Shown here: positions 1 through 11,300 of the stretch, in pieces | Position numbering within the stretch: position 1 is the stretch's first letter | Layout of the letters: every line of letters begins with the position of its first letter | DNA from: Fasciolopsis buskii | Taxonomy: Eukaryota > Platyhelminthes > Trematoda > Plagiorchiida > Fasciolidae | Direction: 5' to 3' | Length of the DNA: 64,000 bases | Assembly (NCBI GenBank): GCA_008360955.1 | Contig: LUCM01005710.1 | Span: 146,926-210,925, forward strand | The notes under the pieces: model-generated | Told to the model about the DNA's origin: nothing | The model's database searches: none | What the model saw: the letters and a program-made list of their open reading frames with translations, nothing else | Position numbers and translations under genes: made by a program

Positions 1-2
1 AA

Positions 3-86
3 ACGGAACACGCCGGTTTAGCAGAATATAAACGTTTGATCAATCGAGTGGCAGACTGGTTAGAAAACAAATGTCTTGTCGGATAG
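3..86 (+). CDS. C-terminal coding end of an unidentified gene (terminal exon, left-truncated)
   Basis: One frame is open from base 3 to a TAG at 84-86 and gives 27 residues. They read like the tail of a real protein: an amphipathic, charged helix with AEYKRLINRVADWLE, then NKCLVG and the stop. The other two forward frames hit stops early. An AATAAA signal follows 372 bases after the stop, as expected of a terminal exon and its 3'UTR. The exon start lies left of the window, so the family cannot be named. It is on the same strand as the anoctamin gene and ends about 1.8 kb before that gene's proposed start codon. The short length makes chance possible, but stop, 3'UTR and poly(A) signal fit together. 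Confidence 0.45.
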   Translation, partial: TEHAGLAEYKRLINRVADWLENKCLVG

Positions 87-457
87 TGGTTCCAACATTC
101 GAGACCTGCAGTGAGTTGAACCATCAGTTTCTGTTCCCGTCGTTGCACCTGGATAAAAGACTTCGAAATCCAACAACGTACAAATCAGATGAGCTTAGTT
201 TATAAGCATTCTTTGGATTAGAGAGCTGAATGTTGGGAAAAAAGTAATTTCCGCCTCATCTTTCTAAATTTGTGCAAACCAAGTTTGAATGCTGAGTATT
301 CTCTTCGTATTCAGTAATATTCTTAAAATATTACTTTCATTGCCCCTGGACAGTGTAAAAATGAGACGACATTCCAATACTCGGTTGCAAGTGTAATTAA
401 CTCAGTCAGTTGATTTTTTTATACTTGCGAATTCTGCCCGGATGGTCAGAGTTATGC
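87..457 (+). other. Probable 3'UTR of the upstream gene
   Basis: Non-coding, AT-rich sequence with many stops in every frame, between the TAG at 84-86 and the AATAAA at 458. No repeat or structured element was recognised. Confidence 0.4.
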
Positions 458-463
458 AATAAA
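458..463 (+). terminator. Poly(A) signal AATAAA
   Basis: A canonical AATAAA, followed within 10-45 bases by T-rich and GT-rich sequence (TTTTTGTG, then TTTTGCTTTTCTTGGGTT). That is the usual arrangement of a cleavage and polyadenylation site. It fits the stop codon at 84-86 of the upstream gene. Confidence 0.5.
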
Positions 464-2241
464 GACTTGCATTTTTGTGAGAAACACGCAGTTTTGCTTT
501 TCTTGGGTTAGGTCTCCTTCTGATCCGATGAATGCTCATTTGTTTGTAGTGATCACGGCCTAAATATATATGATACTAATTATGCGTTTGTTTTAGATAC
601 CGAAAACAGCTGTTCTTTTAATTGCTGCCGGGTGAAACGAAAATTCAGTTTTTAAACTTGTTGAGTACTCGATCAGTCCTTGCGTGGTTTCATTTAGCGC
701 GGATACCTCAATTGGCCTGCCTATCCTCCAAAACACGTTGATTACTTTCTGAATGGCCATAGTGTATTTTAACATATTTCACAGATAAAAGTGTATTTGA
801 ATGAAACTAGCGATTACAGTCTAGGTACAGACAAAGTAACAAGGTTTAGCGTAAACCGGTCAAGTAGTGCTCCAGGGAAGATGAAATGTTTCGGCAAATA
901 TGTTCCTGAGATTTTTGAAATAACCTCTGGGGACGGTTTTATTGAAAGGTGAAGAAATTATCCGCAAGAGAGGACTGACCGACTGATGAACTATTCGTTG
1001 TTATCAATACGGTGGACATCTGCCGCAATCAAGTCACGAATGCCACAGAACAGGTAAGTCGAACCACTTTACTTCTTCCACTGATGTTGTCCAGCCATCT
1101 GCAACTTTTTTTTCTCCTTATGAAACACACATCTGCAGTGGCAAAAGGCACCGGAAAAACTTGCCTGGAATTCAACGTATTATTAGTGTTCTTCAAAGAA
1201 CAACGACGTTTCAGTCATCACCAATTCCGTTACATTGGAACCTCTTAAGGCCAGAGAGCATGTTGATCATCAACGCGATGTTTCCGAGAGGAGTTTCTTT
1301 CAAGAGAAAATACTGCTGAATTATTTGTCATCGCAACAAATACGGTCTGATTGCATTTCATGATCAAGTTCCGTCAAAACTCAAACAGCATACATATGAA
1401 TGCCGTATTTGGATTTAACCAGAGCATTATTCTGAATCAGACAAAAATGGCCTTTTTCCTTCTTAATGTCACTTTATGCGATTCGTCCTTGGTCATCTAA
1501 ATGAGAAGCAAGTAAATCAACAAATGTTTTTATCTAATAATCTGGACATGGATGAAGTTTAATTTGTTAAACTATAATTAAAAGATACCGATAGTCTAGA
1601 AATTGTGTATCAATAAAATCTCGTGAAGCCCCTGAACAATAATGAAACCTCGGTTCCGACTATCACTAATCCTTATTCTGCCTTATTCAGAGTGAAACAA
1701 AAGGAAGCGGATCAAACTTCCCGTCGCCTTTCTCATATTGTGCATGACTAATTTAAGCATGCATTTGTCTTCCGAGGCCTTCATAAAGAAACTTAAGTTA
1801 TTTACAACCATCAAATTTATTTCTTGCTTTTATCGGTTAATATACCTGTATTCAACCACCGTATTTTGAATGCTCTATTTTCATGTTACACCAAAGATTA
1901 TTGGAGAAAACTGTGGGTTTTTCTATGTGCTTCTGTGATTGGTCCGCTTAACGTGTGACCTTGAAGAACGAACGGCTGCTTGCGCATGAGCACCAATGGG
2001 CTATTGACAGTCTCAATGGATTTTACCGGGGCAATTACGCATTTCGTCATTGTACCATCGATTGACCTCGTTCGATACTATGTGATTTAAAGTGAACGGT
2101 CACATGCAGGCACAAACAAGGCAATCGCATAGCGAAGAGTTCAGTGATCAATAGACAATGCTCTTCCGGACTACCCCTGTGAGCTAAGTTGATTTAGGAC
2201 TGGTTTTTCCTGCTACGTTTTGCCTGCTGTCGAATTGTGCA
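464..2241. other. Intergenic and upstream region of the anoctamin gene
   Basis: No protein domain was recognised. The stretch should contain the promoter and 5'UTR of the anoctamin gene. I see no clear TATA box or initiator that I would defend. One exon-like open piece with a strong donor sits at 979-1053 and is listed separately. An AG at the end of TTGATTTAG (about 2198) could serve as acceptor for a 5'UTR exon placed just before the proposed start codon at 2242. Confidence 0.4.
979..1053 (+). other. Exon-like open segment ending at a consensus splice donor (possible 5'UTR or alternative exon)
   Basis: After a TGA at 976-978 the frame stays open through CCG ACT GAT and ends at CAG|GTAAGT, a perfect donor at 1054. 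The translated piece, about 25 residues including ELFVVINTVDIC, is protein-like but has no ATG. It lies between the upstream poly(A) site and the proposed anoctamin start. It could be a 5'UTR exon or part of an unseen transcript. The evidence is only the donor and the open frame. Confidence 0.18.
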
Positions 2242-2361
2242 ATGTTTTGGAAACGCAAAAATGCACTGACGGAGTCATCTGTGGTGCAGAAAGAGGAGTC
2301 GTCAATCGATTCAGAACCGGAGAACACAGTATCCCGGATGGACTCTGCTGATAAGCATACG
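2242..2361 (+). CDS. ANO7: Anoctamin exon 1 (start codon, acidic N terminus)
   Basis: Begins [11 protein letters not shown] and continues as 40 codons rich in Ser, Glu and Asp, ending CAT ACG|GTGAGT (phase 0). The in-frame upstream stop is TAA at about 2188. Phase 0 fits exon 2, and the acidic N terminus suits the family, where this part is poorly conserved. Because the sequence is not conserved and the next exon is 16.3 kb away, assignment to this gene rests on phase, strand and absence of a better first exon. Small exons between could have been missed. Confidence 0.5.
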
Positions 2362-5300
2362 GTGAGTTGAATCCAGAGTAGTATATTATATGGTATAGTC
2401 ATTGTATTTTTTGGATGACACGTAACTTATTCGGTGATCTCAAGTTTTGCCATAGAGCGAAATTCATCCGCTTCGGTAGGAAGGTGCTTTCCTTTGCCGA
2501 GGGTAACAAAGCACCCGTAACAGATTTGACGAGTGACGTCAAGCTTGCTATTCTACCCGAAACGCCATTGGTTTCTTAACTGATCCGGAAGGTTGTCTAG
2601 CTTTTGCAATATTTATTTAATTTGACTCACTTTGTGATCTGCATTTAGCGTGAGTACCATTCCACATTCAAGTTACTTTATTGTTCCTGTGGTTTAGTGT
2701 TGAAGGTGAACGGACGTTTTTAATTCAGTGAACCTGAGAGGCCTGCCATCGGGATCATCTAGGCACCGTAAATGATTATTTTTATTGGACATTTTTTCAT
2801 CTGAAAAGGCCCGCGGATCGACGAGCGTTTACGCATTCCCGTTAGTAATGGTCGGCTCACTATCCAAATTTGGGACTCAGTCGGTGATGCTTCGAGTTTG
2901 CTGATGAGGTTAGTTCAATCTTGCAAAATACTGTTTAAAGTCATCCACAGAATGAAACCTAGGATTCTTCCAAAACACCTCAAATTAGATATTGACACGA
3001 TAGAAAATCTAATTAAAAGTATATCAGAACAAAATCTTTCAAATTTATGGCATGATTAGTTTCAGTAACCCGGACGCAACTTGTCGCATTAGATGCATCG
3101 TCTCGTCTGTTCCAGCTTAAAACTCAAATCAGTGTACAGCTTTCGCACGTCAGTGATAGACATCACGAGGACTTTAGATTTGGGAAGAAATCACTGGAAA
3201 ATTTGGAATGCATCAGAACAACTTTGCTCAATTTAACCCAGAGGGCTTTTCTGTAACATCGGAAAAGAGGTATTTTGGCTCAGCATAGGTTTTCAATTGT
3301 GAAAAATAAACCTTTGAAATGGAGAAGCGGGCTAGCTGACAATTTTTTTCATTCTTTATATTGTGTGACGATATTTCTAGAGACGGATAAACAACGCGAT
3401 TAGATATCGAGGTTTGAAATCTACATATTTTATTTTGCTTTCCAGTGTACAAAAGAACTAGATATCTATCTCACGTTTGCTCCCCCTATCCAACTGAAAC
3501 CAGATCGGCATCATTCTGGACTAAAATCAATCACGAAATGCCCGGTCAGATACACGTCCAACCGATCGTTGTTCTTCAAGACGCTAAGGGAGACAGCTGT
3601 TTTTAAATAAGTCGAGCAGAAAAACATGAATGTGAAATGAAGGACGAAAGTGAAACATCCCCTAGTTTTGGTGTTTCATTGTTTCACTGTCGACTCTGAC
3701 CGAAGACTAACTGATCGTGATAGGGTGAGTATATTTGATTTGAAAGACGATGTGAAACAATCCGCGCAAATCCATTTTCCTAAACGGGCAATGTTGTTCG
3801 TTAGGATTAAAATGAGATGTGAATAGGACAACACATAAGATGAAGTAAATGGATTAAGACAGAGGTAACAACACCGATGGGTTTACAAACTGCTGAAACA
3901 CGACTGCTAATTTATTACTCATTCAGATTCGGTGTCAAACTCTGCACTAGGAACCGGGTTCGTGTCATTTTACACATCATTTATGCCGGTAGAAAATCAT
4001 CGGCAGTGCGTATCCATGTTGTCGATCTAGGGTTTGAACTCGAGCCTTAAAACTATGAAGTGTCTAGTACAATAGTTAGGCCACCTCGAATGTCTGATGC
4101 TGCATGATGTGAAACTTTGGCGTAACCGGCCACGAAAAAATTGCAAACCGTACTGCGGAGAAACAATTCATACGGGAGCAGTAGAGACCAGTTTACCTAT
4201 ATCTGATCCAGTCGTCTTTTCCTGGATTCGGACTCAGCTAATCACCCAATAACGCAGTATCACGTTCTGGTTATGCGTGCGATAGTTGAGAAGGCACGAG
4301 AGTTTATTTTAAATAAAAATTAATCAATCACCTGAATTTCCTTGCCACGTTATCAAAACGAAGGTTGTCCTGGGGTACGGTTTCTTGACGGAATGTGACT
4401 AGCGAGCTGCAAATAAATAATTTTGCGGTACGGCTGCGCTAAGAACTTTTATCGGTCGATTTGGTTTTTTCCAATAACTGACCCGAATTGGTGTCAGATT
4501 AGTTTTGCTCTGGTATTTTGCGTTCAATAAAATTATCTTTGTGAAATCAAGTGAGACAAGTGGTCTACTTTCTCCTTTAACCTGCACTATTTACTGTTTA
4601 ACATTTTCTTGTCTCCTGTTTTCTGTCGTTAATCATTGTTATCGATAGACCAACAACGTGCATACCTTACGGGAAGCAAGTCAGCTGGATGTTACAAAAT
4701 AGCAAAGCTAATCGGCGGGAAAGGGATTCGAACGTGAGACCTTCATTTTTTCTTTTCTGTTCTACTTTAAAATAATGAGTTGACAAATTTGATGGAACTA
4801 ATCTCAAATAACATCCTGGTCGATATAATACCACCTAAGGCGGTGATTGTCACTACAGTTGCTAACATTTGTGTAGGACGTGGGGTCTGATTAGCACCTA
4901 AGAATTAACAAGTTACGGACTTGTCCTATGATGTTCGAATTTGTACTGGCACGAGGTTCCATCCTTATCTGTATACCGCGAGAGTAACCGGAATCTGGTT
5001 AAATATGTTTGGTGAAATACTTCGTTGTTTTGGTTTGATGGGGTCACTTAGTTTTTTGAACAAAATAGACACCATTCCGCTGTGCAAAAATGTGCCTCTG
5101 ACTCTTGCATGTATCTTAATGCTCCAACCCCAGATCGGCCATCCATCAGGAGGATGCCTAAGTCTTTGATGTAGTAAAATACTTTTCTTTTTGTTTTGAA
5201 ATTTGCAAGTTATAGACTTTAACTAAATTAAGCATTTTTTGACGGTCTGGTGCGAAACCAGTGATTATTCTCGGAGTTACACAAATCTTAGTTCTCTGTG

Positions 5301-8300
5301 AGTGTTCTCACATTTTTGAACTTGCCAGAACTACACCCCTTGTGATCCTTTACCTGTTGGACTCAGACGTCAAACTCGGCTTTTCAGTAAGATGCTAATT
5401 AAGGTATTCAGTGCAAACGTCGTCTTCATCGTTGTGGCAATATTCCGATATTAACCATCATCATCAGCAACCCATGATACCCTTTTCTTGAATCCAATCG
5501 ATTCCCTTTTCTGGACTCGTCGTTTTCTTTTCAAGGGACGCGTTATGGTCGAGCTGGTTCTGTTGCACCGTTAAGTATTTGAACGCAAAATGCATTTTAT
5601 GTTAGTACACCTACTGAACCCTGGCTCCTCCAATGCTAGCTACCTAAAACATGTCATGATTCATGTTTGCCGTTGCGTAATCGGCCGACTTCCCAGCTTC
5701 CAGCTGAAAGATGTGACCAAACGACTTATGCGACCATGGCATCACCGGATTGTCAGTCATGGCAACGTATCAGATGCGACTGCCATCCCTACCGTCGTAA
5801 TTATGGTTTTGGGAATGCCACAAAAGACTTGGATGTGCAACTCTTTTTTGTGCGGGGTTTTGTATTCCCGGTACATGAGGACATCGTATTAGTACTGTTG
5901 AAGTTGGTACATGGGATACGTCATTCCTGGAGATGTGACTCGGCTGTTCGGCGAATTAAACTGCATACTTGGAAATGTAAGTAGTGAGTTTAGCAAGACA
6001 GTAAATATAAGAATTTCATGTTATGATCCGTTTAAGTTCTTCTGCGGCATGGTAAGGGATATTGAGAGTGTGTCCATGCGCCGCTAGCCCCTTCGTCGTA
6101 TACCAACTTTTGTTTCAGCTTGCACAATTCTTTGATTTTTAAATGTTTTTCACCCTCTATGAGCATTTATGCACTGATCCCATTTGGTTCCAACACAGCT
6201 ACGCCAAAGACTATACCCATTGCATTCAGACAAATGTAGCGATTTTTCCATGTTCATTATCCACTTTGAAATAGTTCGGGAGAGTACAGCGTTGGCACCG
6301 ACCCGGCAATCGTCAAAGCGATCGCTCTCCGTTTCGTTGTCATGATCTTCCACTAGTCCAACTGAGGAAAGCCAAATCAAACCGATAACAAATTTCTCAG
6401 TTAATAGACAAGAGAAATAGTTTATATTGATTTTCTTTGGTTAATACTAACTGGTTAATTAGCCCTCGGAATAATTCGAGAAACTTATTAACAGACTTTT
6501 GCACGTAACTTTCTCTCAGCTTATCAATTTATAGAATCGTTGTGACAGTGGTGCAGTTAAGTTGAATCGGATTTGGGATATGACAACTCAGCAACCGATA
6601 CCGCGAAATATTTCTTTCCTCTACAAGGTAAACGGAATCTGGTTCCTCCAGGTTCATGTTGCCCCTTCTCATGTTCGAGTTCAGTGATGTCACACCAATT
6701 TATGCCTCTTCTTGTTTTTCTTTCGGCCGTTGACTTCAAGTCGAGGCAGCTTTTTCGATTGTTGCAAGCAACTAGGATATTAGCTTCCCTGAGGAAAAAA
6801 TGGAAAACGATATCGACCAAATTCCTTGTGAACTTGTCTCTCGGCTGTTTCCTTACCATGTTCACCGTCACGGAAGGGCCCGAGTCGCGGGCAACATTTT
6901 TTGGGTTTGAACCCTCTTTCGAACACTCCGAGGAATCGGCTGATTCGGCGGATTTACTCGCTGGTTAAATTTGTTCAAATGTCTTCTGGATTAACCTGAA
7001 AAGGACCAGTTTGCCGCAGGCCAGGTTTTCTTTCAAATCGTCACGCGGTCCCTTAGTACGATCGTCATTCGCCTAGCATGTACATTCATGATCGACCTCA
7101 CTTTCGATTTGTCCTCCAAAATTAAAACTTAATAAGATCGGACTTTAGTTAACTGTTCCAATGAGTACAACATTGGACCTTTGCTGAACGCGAAGCAGTG
7201 TTCCAAAGATCAACATAAGGGTGCCTGAATCTGAAATTCATGGGTTTTAACAGTTCCTGGAATTGATATTGCACTGTTCTTCACATTGTCGTAATAACAA
7301 ATAATGTAATAGAAAGATAGATCGTTGCCCCATCCGAGACAGACTGCTGGAAGTTAACTTTGATTCTAGTCGCGCACGTTCACACAATGGTTGTAAGGCC
7401 ATAATGACATGCAACTCGCTATTCGACTCATGTCAGAAACATTCGTGCGACAGTGCAACATTCATTAAGTCACGAATGGAACTGGGACTTAGAATGTCTA
7501 GCTGTCCAAGTGACTGTGCACGCTCAGTTAACAACCAATGTGGTGACTTGGTAGCAGTGAGATTGACTCAGCTGCGTTGATTGTTCGACATCAAAGTTTG
7601 CGATGTCCTGACTTAAGTGGTGCTTTGTCACTGCATGATAGTTCTCGCAGTATCAAAACTGAATCGTATTATTCTGCTCATACTCCTATTTCTTATCTAT
7701 TGATTACCTATTCAAAAGGGACATTAATAGTGTTTCCTAGAGTAGTGGCTACCAGCAGGTAATCAGCGGTTCCAGCCGAACTGTTCACTGGTTTGCCTTG
7801 CGACAGTAGGCCACAAAAGACCTGTCCACTTGCTTTCTGCCTTACGATTCCCTTTAAGTCTAACATTTGTCTGCTCGTGTAAGATGAACCCGATTTTTCG
7901 CTCAGTTCAGTATTCATAACTGTTGACTACTATGAATTAGAACGGACAAAATTCTGTTGGAGGTTGTTAAACTTTTCACTGAGCAGATACGAACATTTGA
8001 CAATTACTGCTCGTTGTTCCTTCGTTTAATAGCTTCAAGTGAAACAAACGAGATTTGGCACAACCTATTTCTTAAACGAGTAGGTTACGTGTGACCGGGC
8101 AACGTGACTTCGTAGCGTAGCGTGCATTTCTTTCTTAGCTCCAGTTTCAAAGAACAAGTTTTTGCTTTAATTTTAGTCCAGGTCGTATCTCCTAAAATCA
8201 GGCGACGATCACTAAACGAGGGCCCCTGATAACTAAGCAATTGCTAGATGCGCTAAATAAACTCCCCTTTCGCTTATGGAATCATTCTATTGGATAATCA

Positions 8301-11300
8301 TAATTTTCCGGCTTATATGTCATCAAATTTTTCTTCTGCTGCAGTGTATCTAATTTCACGTTCACCATCGACTGAATCAGTTGGACAATGATCAATAGAG
8401 GGTATCTAACGTTTTCCATTAACCACTGACTGGGCGTATTCTATCGTCGACAGAATTCACTGATGGGTATAAGTTAGGGTAAAATGGGAACAAACTTGGC
8501 TCGGCAACTCTCATTAGCCTGTTTGGGAGCTAGTGGCGCAGCGGTAACACACACGCGCAAACACTAGGCGCGATGAGCTGTACGTACCACTGATGAGCTC
8601 GTCAATGAGGGAAGATCCAGTCTGGTGCTACCAGTGTGCAAATTTGGCTTGACTATCTGAGGTTTGCGCTTGAAAGATAAAATCCGAAAGACAGTTAGTC
8701 AGGCATAAAAATGTCTGTATGCAAAGAGTGAAGAGTGAAAAATACGCATTAGCCTTCTCATCTAATGATGGTCTTTATGAGCCGAGACAGAACCAGCTTC
8801 GCGTGATCCAGACTATTGATCATGCGGTAATATTTTTCAAAAGTTCCTCTTGAAAATCTTATTACGAAAAGGACGAGGGAGTTTTTTTCTGCTGAGTAAC
8901 CTTTTTCCATACAAAGGGTTATATTAATTTGTAAACCAAAAAACGGCCTATCCCACTGATTCTGGTTTAGCACATTTTAATGCATATATCTGCGATTACG
9001 AATCACACGGTTTAGTATATTCGCAGTATTAATATAGCAAAAAGGTAAAACAATATCGGTGACCAAATAAACTCCAAGTTCTTCATTTTAAGTGATGTTG
9101 ACGGAGGTAATCTGTAAACAGTTACAGGAGCAGTCGGTTTCGTAGAACTTTCCAAAAACATTTCAGCCAACTTACCATTAACAGCTGGCAAAAATGAACA
9201 ACATCTCACCTTTGTCATACATTGGAACGGAATCAACACTGCGACAAATGGTATGCCACCTGATACTTCCTCAAGATGAATGTAAGTGCACATGCGTGCT
9301 TGGGGCACGAGAACTACATCAGATGCCCAATGGTCTGCAAACGGGATTTCGTTAAAGTTACCGGAAAAATTCAGTGTGCCGTCCGGCACAGTTGCTTTTG
9401 CTCCAGTACTTTTCCTTGTCAAAAAATCCAGTTACCTGGCGACGTGACTGTTGTTCAGACTGACTCCGTGAAAAAGAAATTGGACAACTTAATAGAATGG
9501 CATACATACTATTATATTTTACAGTGTGAAAGTACTGAATGAATCTGGATTAAAATTAGAAAATCAGTATTGATCCAGGTGTGGGCATTGAAAATATCTG
9601 GTTCAAATATTGAGAATCAATGGACAGCGGTTTATTAAGCGATCTTTAAAATTATCTGTTAGTAACCAATTCAGTAATGAAAGATCGAAGATGCTGCCTC
9701 TTGTTAAGAACGATCGTTAAAAGTACATATTTCTTGCCCATTGTTTCCGCTGACAAATAACGTTTACAGTGATTAGTTGCATTAACACAATTCATCGCTG
9801 CTTACGTTCTTTTCAGTTAATCCCCACAATCGAGTGCTGAATGTTGTTACGAATTAATCACTCACCTCACGATCGATCGTGAACGGAATAAGTAAACCAG
9901 AGAAGAGCTCAATATTGGGGTCGAGGTTACTCTTGTTTGTCCTAATTTGATTCGTTTTTTCCGCTGAACCAAATGGGATCTCGGTAGAGACCAACAATTA
10001 ACATGATCTCTTTGTTTGAAAGATCGTACCAATTTGAACACCAAACTGGATACTTTTGGCTGGTGAATTTTGTCCCAGATTCAACCTGTAAAGAAAGGTT
10101 GGAGCAATGAATTCGGTTTCTCTGTTTCTCTACACTAATTGTTTAGGTTACATTCTGTTCCACCGAAGGGATGACAAACCACCGTGGCAACCAGGTAGTG
10201 TTTATTGGCAATGGTTTATACAAACTCGCCGTTGCGTAAAGTCGTACGTTCCCTTCAGTCCGAAACTGTTTTAGGTGCTACTCTCAATCTTACTCGAGCA
10301 GGCACAAAACGTAGAAAAATAAGGGAGATAGAAATAGTATAATGGTCAGCAGATAATGTTAAAATACTCTTCGGGACACCTAAAAAATCCTATTTTTGCC
10401 ATCTGGATTAAATAAATAATCATCTCGGGAACGATATTACTTCAAAATTTGAAACATGCCCATCATAATTTTCTTGTTCTGATTGTCACTCTTTAAAGAT
10501 TGATTTTTTCCTAAAATTTTTGCCAACCCAAAAACTCATGGAATTGCACAATCCTCTGATTGGATTCACCTAAACGGCTCACATAAATTTTCTAACCGGA
10601 TAGGAGTTGGAAATCCGGATTCATCCATAATTACTTATCTACGTGTTGCCACACAGAACGGATTTAGTTAACCGTAATACTAGGGAACGCATCATTCACT
10701 AAACTAGTACGATCTAGTCGATTTACAAGTCAGACAAAAAAGACAGGCAAATGGATAAAATCATATATAGTTGAACAATTCCCCTGCCGGTTACGCACAC
10801 GCTGATACTTGCGGTTTGCTCAGTGTGGTCTGTTTTAGTTCACTATCAGTACTGATTTAGGCTTTCAATCTCATGTTTACTGATATATCTGTCCTTCGCC
10901 TTAGTGACATGATTTTAAAAGTGTACAATGGATGTATTTTATTTGCAACTGGAAAAGGTTCCTGCGTATTATGCGTCCATGTGATGACTTATCGATGAAT
11001 AATGATTTTGTGTGAATTTCCCCTTTCGGTATAACATGTGGCTTCTCCTGATACCTAAAACCGGCGGGAGTCTAGTCAGATGGTTCATTTCGATCTTCAT
11101 TCATTTTCGTTGGTCCCTGACATGGCCAATACAATGGCCAAAATCAGTATCGTCTTTGTGAGTCATGGGCCTGGTAGTTAGAACCTCACACTGGATGCTG
11201 ACGCATGTAATTTGCCTCCTAGTCATGTGTTCGCAGTAGCTCAGTATTTGAAATTTTGCCGCGTAATTGGAAGGTTGTCAGCTCAATCCAGGTTCCTAGA

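Noticed and set aside
6557..6968. Opposite 104- and 131-codon frames with GGGTTTGAACCC at about 6903
   Set aside because: The palindromic B-box-like piece has no A box or matching repeat body nearby, and neither frame is recognisable.
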